A program made the translations under genes and the position numbers. Shown here in pieces: positions 23,550 through 31,044 of a stretch of 31,126 nucleotides of DNA. Position 1 is the first letter of the stretch. Every line of letters begins with the position of its first letter. The notes under the pieces are model-generated. The model searched no databases, was not told where the DNA came from, and was given only the letters and a program-made list of their open reading frames with translations. The DNA comes from a virus. Location of the stretch: IMG/VR virus record IMGVR_UViG_3300042922_000691, positions 1-31,126 of that record, one strand, 5' to 3'.

Positions 23550-25335
23550 TTTTCTTTTTATTACTATTCATATATTCGTTTACAAATCTACTATCAAAGA
23601 TAGAAGACAAGTGCAAATACTTCTTTGGTCTAGTTACTGCAACATAAAACAATCTGGCTTCTTCTTTAATATCCGTTGAATCACTTGGAAATTTCCCATC
23701 TTCAATCCCAATTACAAACACATTATCAAATTCAAGCCCTTTGCTTTTATGTATTGTCATCATTTGTACTGCATCTTTTCTGTTTGTTTTCTTAATTGGC
23801 GTAGTGACATATGTAATAAATGATTCTAAATCATTATTTTTAATAAATTTCTTTAAATTATCGATACTGTCAAATCTATCTTTTCTTTCGTTTTCTGTTT
23901 CATATTCAGTTTCTATATATTCTCCAATGCCAAATGAAAGTACAATATTATCAATTATTTTATCTAAAGAAACCTTTTTATCCTTCTGAATCTTTAAATA
24001 TTGAAGAGTGTCAATAAATTTTTTCGCATTATTTATGTCATAAAATTTTTTAAAATTATATGATATAAATGATTCGTAATAACTCTTATTCTTTTTACCG
24101 GATATTGCTTTTATGTCTGATATGTAATCACATTTAAAAAATTTAACAATATCTAGCTTCGATTTAAAAATTGAATCAAACGCCTCATCGTCAGCCACAT
24201 TTAAAATTAACCTTAAAACGGAAATAATCATATTTATTTCTTTTCTCTTAAAAAATAAGCCATTATCTTCAACATCATATTCTATATTTCTATCTTTTAA
24301 TTCTAGTTGTAAATTATCAGAATGTGAATTATTTCTATATAATATGCAGATATCCTTAGGATTAACATTTCGTTCTAGTAACTCTTGTATTCTATTAGCT
24401 ATTTCAGTACCTTCTTCTTTTCTATCGTAATAAATATTACTAATTATACTTCCATTAATTTCATTGTTTGCTTTAGAATCCTTGTAAAATTCATAGTCAC
24501 CATAATAACGTTTAATAAAACTATTTGATTTTTCTACGATATTATAACAAGAACGATAATTTGTAACTAAATTTATTACTTTCGTATTTTTATATTGTTC
24601 ATAAAAATTCATAAATAACTCCGGTCTAGCTGCTCTAAAAGCGTATATACTCTGTCTAAAATCGCCTACTACCATAATATTGTCTATAGCAGACCATTCT
24701 TTTATTAATAAATTTTGTACTAAATTATTATCTTGATGTTCATCTACTAATACATATTTCCATTTATATTTATGTTTTTTGCTAGTTAATTCTTTAAGGC
24801 ATATCAATAATTGATCATCGTAGTCAAAACAATTATTTTCCTGTTTTAACTTTTCATATGCTTTATAACATTTTCTTAATTCTGATATCGTATATTTTGA
24901 TTCTTTTTCAACAAAATCGTCATTAACTCCAACCATATTATTTTTCTGATAACTAATAAACGACATAATATCCTTAGAATTTGCTTTATCTATTTTCAAT
25001 ACTTCCTTGAATTTCTTTTCTATAGTCCAATTTTTTAATTGATCATTATTCATATCGTACCCTTTATCAGTTAAAATTTCTCTACATATAGCATGGAACG
25101 TTCCAGTTTTAACATTGTGTAAATTATTTTTCCTTAGTTTATTTTTTAATTCGATGGCAGTATTAGCAGTAAATGATATGGCTAATATATCTTCCTGGTT
25201 AACTTCGTATGTATTTACTAATTTATTAATCCTTCCAAGTAAGATAGTAGTTTTACCACTGCCAGCCCCTGCAATAACAACACTTGCTCCATCTTTATGA
25301 TTTACAGCCTCTAATTGTTCTTTATTAAAATCCAT
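23545..25335 (-). CDS. UvrD/PcrA-like SF1 helicase
   Basis: The 596-aa protein has a complete SF1A helicase set: the Q motif (FNKEQLEAV), Walker A GAGSGKTT, motif Ia FTANTAIEL, motif II VDEHQD (His in place of the usual Ala/Phe), motif III VVGDFRQSIYAFR, a later VTNYRSCYNI, motif V MTIHKSKGLEFD and motif VI EEARLFYVAVTRPKK. It is shorter than PcrA (about 720 aa), with a reduced accessory region. It would unwind DNA during phage replication or repair. The ATG start at 25335 overlaps the stop of the previous gene (TAATG) and follows GGAGGTAAAACTGCATA. Its stop overlaps the regulatory motif in front of the polymerase gene. Confidence 0.9.
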   Translation of the reverse strand: MDFNKEQLEAVNHKDGASVVIAGAGSGKTTILLGRINKLVNTYEVNQEDILAISFTANTAIELKNKLRKNNLHNVKTGTFHAICREILTDKGYDMNNDQLKNWTIEKKFKEVLKIDKANSKDIMSFISYQKNNMVGVNDDFVEKESKYTISELRKCYKAYEKLKQENNCFDYDDQLLICLKELTSKKHKYKWKYVLVDEHQDNNLVQNLLIKEWSAIDNIMVVGDFRQSIYAFRAARPELFMNFYEQYKNTKVINLVTNYRSCYNIVEKSNSFIKRYYGDYEFYKDSKANNEINGSIISNIYYDRKEEGTEIANRIQELLERNVNPKDICILYRNNSHSDNLQLELKDRNIEYDVEDNGLFFKRKEINMIISVLRLILNVADDEAFDSIFKSKLDIVKFFKCDYISDIKAISGKKNKSYYESFISYNFKKFYDINNAKKFIDTLQYLKIQKDKKVSLDKIIDNIVLSFGIGEYIETEYETENERKDRFDSIDNLKKFIKNNDLESFITYVTTPIKKTNRKDAVQMMTIHKSKGLEFDNVFVIGIEDGKFPSDSTDIKEEARLFYVAVTRPKKYLHLSSIFDSRFVNEYMNSNKKKI

Positions 25336-25947
25336 TATGCAGTTTTACCTCCAAATTTTTCTTCTAAATATTCATCAAGTGACTTTTCTTGGGCTATTGT
25401 CAGTTTATTTTTGTCTCTTAGTGATAAATACTTATTAATTTGTTTGTTTACTGTGTATTCACTAGGTTGCCATCTGTTTGCTAATTCCATTGCCATGTCA
25501 AAATCATCAATGTTAATATCTCCAATATTACATCTATTCCCATACAAAGAAGTAGTAACACCAGAGTATATATTTGCAATATAACATGTATAAAATAGTA
25601 TGTATTTATATCCACTTTTATCTTTTCCAACATTTATTTTAACTCTTGCGTGACACCTATCTTTAAATTTTTGTAATTTTCCGCTTTTGTCATTCTTTAG
25701 TACATAAGTCATGTTTTTAACATTGATTAGAATTTCTTCAGTGGCACCTAATTTTTCTTTTACATCTGATAACTCATTTTTTGTTAACTTATAATCATTT
25801 TCAAGCAATTGCACAATGTTCTTTAAAACTATCCAATTCTTTTCCAACTTGATTAACTGCTTTATCTCCAATCTCTATTATCATATCATTCATGTTTTTT
25901 AGTACTAAAGTATTCTGTTTTGCATATTCTTCAATGTTAAATTCCAT
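25335..25947 (-). pseudogene. Frame-disrupted phage gene (ParB-helicase operon)
   Basis: ATG 25947, four bases after the ParB stop and behind GGAGGAGATGTAAT, opens a protein-like frame MEFNIEEYAK...KELDSFKEHCAIA that stops at TGA 25801 after 48 residues. The +1 frame then carries a long, clearly coding sequence (LLENDYKLTKNEL, VKINVGKDKSGYKYILFYTCYIANIYSG, DFDMAMELANRWQP) down to 25335, with no good start or ribosome binding site of its own (a TTG at 25871 lies inside). This is best explained by one gene of about 204 residues interrupted by a +1 shift near GCTTGAAAATG. The parts look like phage antirepressor/ORF6C-type proteins, but this is tentative. A sequencing indel, mutation or programmed shift are all possible. 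Confidence 0.6.
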
Positions 25948-25948
25948 A

Positions 25949-26998
25949 TTACATCTCCTCCGTATCAATCACATTATTTTTATCATCATTAGGTAAATAA
26001 GTTTTCATTTCATCACACCATCTTTGTACTGAATAAATTATATTAGATAAGTTTTTAGCTACTATTTCATCGTTACTTGCTTCTAATAATGCTTGTGAAT
26101 ATTTAATAGGGGCAAGTTCATTCTTTAACATGAAGTCTATCTTCTCAGTTAATCCAGATATTGAAGTAACAGCAGTGATGCGTCTTGCAATATCAGATTT
26201 ATCCTTAGTCAACTTATCAATTTCGTCAGTTAATTTTTTATATTTTTCAGAGTTTTTCTCAATAATATCGATGCGTTCATTTAAAATAGTTTCACGTTCT
26301 TTAAGATTGTTATATTTATTATTTAATTGTTTTAATTCGGCTTCCTTTCTTTCTAATGCTGCATAATCTGTGTTATCAATCTCAATTGGTGGCTTAGATT
26401 CTAATTGTTTTACCTTTTTTTCTAACTCATCCCTTTCTTTCTTAATCTGTACATATGCAGCGTGAGTTGATATACCCCCTTTGTCCCATTGAGATAGAAG
26501 AGCAGGATCAGCGTTATCGGATATGTATTTTTCTTTCTCATACTGTTTGCCGGAGCCTATTCCTAACTTGGATGCTACTATGTCTGAAGTACGACCAGTT
26601 TCTCGAGTGGGAAAATTTTCGCATTCGAGACTTTGATTGTTCAAATTAGCGAGTTTAACTTGTTCAGCCTTAACACTTTCAATCCTTTCCAATCTCCTTG
26701 CATAGTCGATTCTTTCCTTTTTGCTAAAATCTTTTCTTGTTTCATTCTCACTAATTTCAAGATTTAGTTGATGTTCTGCATCCTTCACACTCATGGGTCT
26801 AACTTCAATTTGCTTATAACCTAGTAACTTCAGTGCTTTCAATCTACGTTCACCAGCTATTAACTCATAATCGCTTGGTGTTACGACAGGTGGATTAATT
26901 AACCCATTTTGTTTAATGTCATCTGCAAGTTCTTGAATGTCTCCGAAATCCTTTCTAATACGGTCTGTTACTTTTACTTCATTAATATCGATTAACAT
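25949..26998 (-). CDS. ParB-like DNA-binding/CTPase-domain protein
   Basis: The N terminus has the ParB/Sulfiredoxin-like fold: VTDRIRKDFGDIQELADDIKQNGLINPPVV, ELIAGERRLKALKLLGYKQI with the GERR motif (residues 49-52), and ENETRKDFSKKERI. A helix-turn-helix region follows (SDIVASKLGIGSGKQYEKEKYI, about 136-157). Residues 185 to 265 form a long coiled coil rich in Lys/Glu, and a shorter helical end contains ILNERIDIIEKN. Such proteins partition plasmids and phage-plasmids or regulate transcription. No ParA is present in this window. Translation starts at ATG 26998 after GGAG and AAATGAATT, the same leader as in the polymerase and phosphoesterase genes but ending in ATG. The gene closes four bases before the next start. 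Confidence 0.8.
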   Translation of the reverse strand: MLIDINEVKVTDRIRKDFGDIQELADDIKQNGLINPPVVTPSDYELIAGERRLKALKLLGYKQIEVRPMSVKDAEHQLNLEISENETRKDFSKKERIDYARRLERIESVKAEQVKLANLNNQSLECENFPTRETGRTSDIVASKLGIGSGKQYEKEKYISDNADPALLSQWDKGGISTHAAYVQIKKERDELEKKVKQLESKPPIEIDNTDYAALERKEAELKQLNNKYNNLKERETILNERIDIIEKNSEKYKKLTDEIDKLTKDKSDIARRITAVTSISGLTEKIDFMLKNELAPIKYSQALLEASNDEIVAKNLSNIIYSVQRWCDEMKTYLPNDDKNNVIDTEEM

Positions 26999-27066
26999 AA
27001 TTCATTTCTCCATTTCTTATTTAAATATTCTAATAGTTGCTATGTAACGAAAAATTAAATCTTCTT

Positions 27067-27194
27067 TTATTTTTTCTTGTTTAATTCTTCAAGTATTAAT
27101 CTAAATTCCTTATAATCTTCACATGTTGAATGATATCCAATCTAATTTCTCTACGGCTATAATTTTGACATTTACATTTTACTATTCTCACCAT
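27067..27194 (-). pseudogene. Short broken CxC-type gene (tentative)
   Basis: ATG 27194 opens a 32-residue frame with KCKCQNYSRREI and stops at 27096. A second frame overlapping it continues protein-like (GYHSTCEDYKEFRLILEELNKKK) to a stop at 27067. Joined, they would give a small protein with CxC...C residues, like a degenerate zinc-binding protein. The ribosome binding site is weak. This is a low-confidence call; the region may simply be leader sequence of the ParB operon. Confidence 0.25.
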
Positions 27195-27211
27195 CTTTTT
27201 ATTGATTTGGA

Positions 27212-27233
27212 GTTTCATATTATTTACTATAAA
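27212..27233 (-). promoter_or_regulatory. TAATATNAAAC motif, copy 3
   Basis: The minus strand has AGTAAATAATATGAAAC, matching the core of the other copies. It overlaps the stop of the replication-initiator-like gene (27220) and points toward the broken 27067-27194 ORF and the ParB-helicase operon, so it is a good candidate for their promoter or operator. Confidence 0.5.
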
Positions 27234-28176
27234 AATCATATCCACTAAAAATACCTAAGTCCTTTACCCTCTCTGGATGTTCTGTTTCATTTTTTTCATT
27301 TAATACCAACATAGTATCATAGATTTCTTTGCATTTCTTCTTATCATATGGAATATCTTGTCCTTCTTGTACACATTTTTCAATATATCTAAACATTTGA
27401 GACAGTCCTCTTGTTTTATCAGACTTATCCTTTTTTATCTTAATGTGTTTTGCGGTCAACTTAGCTCCGTATTCTGCTTCATGCTGCTTACCGATTTTTT
27501 CTACTAGATACTTGTCATTGTATCTTCCATATGTATGAGATATCTCTTTTACTCCACCGTCCTCAAATATAATACAGTCCTTTGACTTATATCTGTATAA
27601 CAACTTTAAATCAATGAGAGTATCCAGGTAAGATGATATGGTTTTTGAATTGTAACTAGATTGCTCAACCATATCCTGAATAGATGTAAATCCTACCCCC
27701 GTATATTTATCATCTTTCTTCTTAAATATTGTAGTAAGCACATATATGTAAAATCTCAAAATAGAAATAGTCCTAGTATACAGTTGATTATCCGATGAAA
27801 GAAGTATTTTCTTTATTTCTGCCTCATCAATATAGGTATATAAATTAACTTCTCCACTTTCATTCAACGACGGATCAACTTTGTTTGATATCATAGAGTC
27901 AACTCTAATAATCCATTCATTCTTACTTTCTGATTGTACCTTAGTTATTACATCCTTATCAAATAGACCCAATATGCCATCAGTAACACTTCTTATCAGA
28001 TTTGTATCTGGTGGATATTTATTTGTAAGTAGATAGGAGAGGAGAGTGGAATTAACATAATATTCACTGATTCCCTTCCTAAGTAGCATGGTTATTCCTA
28101 AATAAGATAAATACTCGTTGGTAGAAAATGACTTATCCAATGTTATCTTATCCTTTATGTATAGCGTATTTGACAC
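27220..28176 (-). CDS. Winged-helix replication-initiator-like protein
   Basis: The 318-aa protein has an N-terminal region (LDKSFSTNEYLSYLGITMLLRKGISEYYVNSTLLSYLLT) and a winged-helix-like part around FYIYVLTTIFKKKDDKYTGVGFTSIQDMVEQSSYNSKTISSYLDTLIDLKLLYRY, with a recognition helix followed by a basic wing, and a lysine-rich C terminus. The layout resembles plasmid- and phage-type replication initiators of Firmicutes (two winged-helix-like domains), although I see no exact family signature. It lies directly before a repeat-rich control region with tandem repeats and hairpins, which is where an initiator would bind. The GTG start at 28176 overlaps AAAAGAGG, so initiation may really be weak or elsewhere. 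Confidence 0.5.
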   Translation of the reverse strand: MSNTLYIKDKITLDKSFSTNEYLSYLGITMLLRKGISEYYVNSTLLSYLLTNKYPPDTNLIRSVTDGILGLFDKDVITKVQSESKNEWIIRVDSMISNKVDPSLNESGEVNLYTYIDEAEIKKILLSSDNQLYTRTISILRFYIYVLTTIFKKKDDKYTGVGFTSIQDMVEQSSYNSKTISSYLDTLIDLKLLYRYKSKDCIIFEDGGVKEISHTYGRYNDKYLVEKIGKQHEAEYGAKLTAKHIKIKKDKSDKTRGLSQMFRYIEKCVQEGQDIPYDKKKCKEIYDTMLVLNEKNETEHPERVKDLGIFSGYDFYSK

Positions 28177-28223
28177 CTCTTTTCATCAGAAGATAGGAGT
28201 AGCCTGTAGGAAAATTTTTTGCG

Positions 28224-28280
28224 TTTTTGCCTTACCCCTTTCCAATTTTGAAGCAAGGGGTACCCCATTTTTGGCAAAAA
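28224..28280 (-). other. Nested hairpins in the leader of the initiator gene
   Basis: TACCCCTT (28233-28240) and AAGGGGTA (28255-28262) pair perfectly around a 14-base loop, and TTTTTGCC (28224-28231) pairs with GGCAAAAA (28273-28280) around them. No T run follows in either direction, so this is not a simple terminator. It sits about 50 bases in front of the initiator start and could control its translation or mark an origin-type structure. Confidence 0.5.
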
Positions 28281-28291
28281 TTTGGAGACAG

Positions 28292-28329
28292 TACTAATAT
28301 TATTAAGTTATACTAATATTATAAAGTTA
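28292..28329 (-). repeat. 19-bp tandem repeat (two copies)
   Basis: TACTAATATTATTAAGTTA (28292-28310) is followed directly by TACTAATATTATAAAGTTA (28311-28329), one base different. The pair lies in the control region between the promoter at 28565 and the initiator gene, and two head-to-tail copies fit an iteron or operator pair. Confidence 0.6.
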
Positions 28330-28359
28330 TTTTCTCTACTCATTTCGTATAATCTGGTT

Positions 28360-28431
28360 TCAAGGTGGAAGTGTTAAAGTAAAATCTGTGTTGGTTATGA
28401 TTTTTGTGCTAGGATTAATTCTACTCTTCAT
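28360..28431 (-). CDS. Leader ORF, 23 aa
   Basis: A strong GAGAGGAG site with nine bases of spacing precedes ATG 28431. The frame codes for 23 residues starting MKSRINPSTKIITNTDF and stops at 28360. In the next frame the sequence continues protein-like (FHLETRLYEMSRENNF) to 28308, so this could be a frameshifted small gene or a true leader peptide. It lies on the transcript from the promoter at 28565 ahead of the replication-initiator-like gene, so it may couple translation to that gene's expression. No family is recognisable. Confidence 0.4.
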   Translation of the reverse strand: MKSRINPSTKIITNTDFTLTLPP

Positions 28432-28477
28432 AAGATAAATCTCCTCTCTCAGTTATTTTTTACTTTAATAGTTAAAT

Positions 28478-28499
28478 GTTTCATATTATCTGCATATAG
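28478..28499 (-). promoter_or_regulatory. TAATATNAAAC motif, copy 2
   Basis: The minus strand reads ATGCAGATAATATGAAAC, about 30 bases before the GAGAGGAG ribosome binding site of the 23-aa leader ORF. There is no sigma-A promoter between them. Its place relative to the gene start resembles that of the copy in front of the polymerase gene. Confidence 0.5.
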
Positions 28500-28564
28500 G
28501 CTATTAGTTATTTTAAGATCTAATAAATCCAGTTAATAACAATTATGCTTCTCCTTACACTTAG

Positions 28565-28593
28565 ATAATACCATAAATGTTAACCATTGTCAA
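28565..28593 (-). promoter_or_regulatory. Sigma-A promoter toward the initiator gene
   Basis: The minus strand has TTGACA (28593-28588), a 17-base spacer ending in TATGG and TATTAT (28570-28565), so it has both boxes at the optimal distance and an extended -10. It is the best sigma-A promoter in the window. It drives leftward transcription through the 23-aa ORF, tandem repeats and hairpins to the initiator gene. A copy of the TAATATNAAAC motif ends six bases upstream. Confidence 0.85.
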
Positions 28594-28599
28594 TGATGC

Positions 28600-28621
28600 G
28601 TTTTATATTATTTGTATTAAA
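28600..28621 (-). promoter_or_regulatory. TAATATNAAAC motif, copy 1
   Basis: The minus strand has AATACAAATAATATAAAAC, ending 6 bases upstream of the -35 box of the promoter at 28565-28593. The plus-strand copy at 30272 is nearly identical and lies 5 bases before its own promoter, so the two promoters are mirror images. Confidence 0.65.
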
Positions 28622-30271
28622 TGATCATTTATTTTCTTTTTGTCTTTGTCAGACTATAAGTCCGTCTTCCAAATCCAAGTCTGGTTTACAGATGTTTCTG
28701 ATGAGTTTTGGATTTATATAATAATAAGGTAACGAATACTTATTTCTGAATCTGGAATATTTTCTGAATCTGATCACATATCTGTAATAATTTTCAGATA
28801 TGGCTGCAATGATAAAACTTCATTAAATATATTTATTGCAAAATAATAAGAAGCTGATAGCTAAAATTGATTTTTAAGGTGTAGGTATAGTATTTACCGT
28901 GTTAGCTATTACAATTGAAATTTGATGCATTTTACGTTATTTATCACAAAGGATTACAGATAATGGACATGAGAGTATATGATTGGATTTTATGATTCAT
29001 GATTTATATTGATGCTATCTCAATAATTTTACCTGATTACTCTATGGTAATTTATTTTATGGCTTATTATTAATCCATTGTTAAAAAATGCAGTTAATAG
29101 CTCTAAAATTGTTTAGAAATTATTAGCCAATTTACCACATCTAATATTATAAATCGAATTTGAGCTATTAAGTGATGTTTTTTATCGTAGATTAGGGTAA
29201 GAGGAGATGAGAGAAGAGTAAGTTGTATTATGTGATTCAGTGATGGTGTTATATTTTTTAATTGGTACACGAGAATGTTGGTTATGAGATCAATTTGATG
29301 TAAAATATACCCCCACTTCGGTAGAGATGATAAATGGATAATATGAAACACAGTTCAAAGTATTGATTTTACTGATATTGCATGTTATTTTATGGTGGCA
29401 AGGAAGAGTGTTTACCTGGTACAATATAATGATATTTTAGGTGATTTGTGGTAAGTTCGATAGAATTCAGTGTTTAATAGGGCTATAGTGATTTTAGTGG
29501 GTAAAATTGAGAGTATAAGTATGTTCGTTTTATATGTATAGTCAATATTACTAAAATTGTGAAGATGGCTTATTTATTGGATTGTGTGAAATGATTATGA
29601 TGTAAATAGTCCATTCTGCCGAACACTATACCGAACTAATGATGAATTTATTATGCAATTTGTACAAGTGGCTCTAAGTGGCTTAAATACTAGGTTTGAT
29701 GGGAGTTTATAAGATTCGAATGTGGATTTTCAATATGAGGTGTGAATGGAACTGATAGGGGATATTTCTCCGGTTGGATTGCTCTTGAAAATGTAAATAT
29801 ACCCCGTCATATGATAGAACGTATGTTTATAATAATCCATAAAAGTATAGTATTATAGCCTATTCCAGATATCAATTACACTTTATAAGAAAATAAGGAA
29901 CTGATAAATGATAGGTAATGTGATAAAATAGTAATAGATATCATTTTATATAGCTGGTATCAGTTAAGTATTATATGTGATACTATAGACTACACATGTA
30001 ATCTGTGCAACCGGTTCGATTTTCCGATGCTCTTTTTATGATAGAAAAAGAAAACCAACACAGTGTTACTTATAATACACAACGTATAATAAAGTACAAT
30101 CTGTATCATAAAATATACTTTCAATATTCCCTCATTAATCATACAACCATATACAATTAAATCTATATATAGCAGTATAATATCAATACACTACAACATA
30201 TAGTATATCAACAATTCTATTTAATGGTATCATTTATCACCATTTCCAAGAAAATCTTTAAAAAACCCACA
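28622..30271. other. Divergence region, little coding; possible decayed genes
   Basis: No convincing gene fills this 1.65-kb stretch. On the plus strand 28625-28846 reads protein-like with a single internal stop (starting SFIFFLSLSDYKSVF), and 29590-29796 reads protein-like with two internal stops and strings such as NDEFIMQFVQVALSG and MELIGDISPVGLLLKM. These may be remnants of lost genes. Two similar stretches, around ATGTAAAATATACCCC (29297-29312) and ATGTAAATATACCCC (29801-29815), form a loose direct repeat, and many short inverted repeats occur (for example ATATCTG/CAGATAT near 28770). One motif copy lies at 29328. Nothing else is recognisable. Confidence 0.35.
29328..29349 (+). promoter_or_regulatory. 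TAATATNAAAC motif, copy 7
   Basis: The plus strand has ATGGATAATATGAAAC. Its left half is divergent, but the core is exact. A weaker sigma-A-like pair TTGATT-17-TATTTT begins about 14 bases downstream. No gene with a good start follows within 200 bases, so its target is unclear. Confidence 0.4.
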
Positions 30272-30293
30272 TTTAATACAAATAATATGAAAC
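30272..30293 (+). promoter_or_regulatory. TAATATNAAAC motif, copy 8
   Basis: The plus strand reads AATACAAATAATATGAAAC and ends 5 bases before the -35 box of the promoter at 30299. It differs from copy 1 by one base over 22 positions while lying on the opposite strand, which argues for conserved function and not chance. Confidence 0.65.
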
Positions 30294-30298
30294 AACTA

Positions 30299-30327
30299 TT
30301 GCAATTACACTTTTCCTATGGTATAAT
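30299..30327 (+). promoter_or_regulatory. Sigma-A promoter for plus-strand genes
   Basis: TTGCAA (30299-30304), a 17-base spacer ending in TATGG, then TATAAT (30322-30327), an extended -10 as in the minus-strand promoter. It drives the plus-strand genes from 30447 on, with a leader of about 110 bases. Confidence 0.85.
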
Positions 30328-30446
30328 AAGTTATAAGTTAAATAAAGTACATTGAATCTTGAATAGCGGTAGCCTTGCTTATACCTTGCCTATGGTTTGT
30401 GTATAGCATGGAGTTCCCTATTCCCAATTATAAGGAGGTATTAACC

Positions 30447-30644
30447 ATGCTAGATATTAATTTATTTGAGCTTTTAAGTGCTATCAATCCCAATATTGTT
30501 ATTAGAGTTATAGATACTGTTTCTGGTAATATAACCGAAGGCTGTACAGACTCCATCATATTTTCAACGGACTATGAATCTTTAGGCAGGAACGTTTTAA
30601 GCATCAAATCAACCTCAAGTTCCAAAATGATTATAGAATTTTAA
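30447..30644 (+). CDS. Small phage protein, 65 aa, unknown
   Basis: ATG 30447 follows TAAGGAGGTATTAACC, so I prefer it to the upstream in-frame start at 30375. The product, MLDINLFELLSAINPNIVIRVID, then an acidic turn, STDYESLGRNVLSIKS and a final SSSKMIIEF, has a helix-strand-turn-strand look with a V-x-I-x-V-x-D strand and a C-terminal I-I-E-F strand. Small proteins of this pattern occur frequently in Firmicutes phages as early genes of unknown role. It is the first gene behind the plus-strand promoter. No membrane segment or cysteines. Confidence 0.7.
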   Translation: MLDINLFELLSAINPNIVIRVIDTVSGNITEGCTDSIIFSTDYESLGRNVLSIKSTSSSKMIIEF

Positions 30645-30653
30645 TCCGTTTTA

Positions 30654-30875
30654 GCCGTTGCAAGGTGCATTAATACAAAGGTAGTCCAATTCTACCGACG
30701 GCATTTAGCTTTACAACTTCATACAGATTAACCCATTCATATGAATGTTTAGATTCTACCAGGCGTAATCAATTCATAGTGGTAAAGGATTTATCCTCTT
30801 TATCGGATACCGTGTATAAATTAGATAGTTACGCATCATGCGACCTCTGATAATACATAGGTTAAGCGAATGGGT
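30654..30875 (+). ncRNA. Possible structured RNA between early genes
   Basis: The gap between the two plus-strand genes contains nested complementary segments in the direction of transcription. First, GCCGT (30654-30658) pairs with ACGGC (30698-30702) around a GGTAG/CTACC hairpin. Second, ACCCATTC (30731-30738) pairs with GAATGGGT (30868-30875), enclosing GCGTAA (30763-30768)/TTACGC (30829-30834), which encloses GGTA/TACC (30781-30784 and 30808-30811). No long ORF is present. This could be a regulatory leader or an independent small RNA. The structure is read by eye and not tested by covariation. Confidence 0.35.
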
Positions 30876-30954
30876 AGTGTTGACTTGCAACGTGCTACAT
30901 TATAGGCTTTTAAAGATATAATAGTATAGGGTTGAGGGCATCCATAAACGCTAA

Positions 30955-30976
30955 ATTAAAGGAAATAATATTAAAC
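30955..30976 (+). promoter_or_regulatory. TAATATNAAAC motif, copy 9
   Basis: The plus strand reads AAAGGAAATAATATTAAAC, with the same core as the copy at the polymerase gene, and lies about 68 bases before the start at 31045. A sigma-A-like TATAAT at 30917-30922 lies upstream but has a poor -35 box. Confidence 0.5.
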
Positions 30977-31044
30977 AAATCATATTACAGGCAATCCCAC
31001 TATACACCAAACAAAATACATAGTAAAGTGAGGTGTTTTATTTT

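Noticed and set aside
29103-29351. Minus-strand ORF of 82 codons in the control region
   Set aside because: No ribosome binding site, Leu/Ile/His-rich low-complexity translation, and opposite orientation to the nearby motif; probably chance.
29985-30050. tRNA-like segment with GGTTCGATTTTCC
   Set aside because: It resembles a T arm, but no acceptor stem or 7-base anticodon loop can be drawn around it.
28177-30446. CRISPR array in the gene-poor region
   Set aside because: No evenly spaced direct repeats; only a two-copy tandem repeat and loose similarities are present.
30880-30930. Group I intron core-like AAGATATAATAG sequence
   Set aside because: The expected P3-P7 pairings and splice context are not visible; only the short string is similar.
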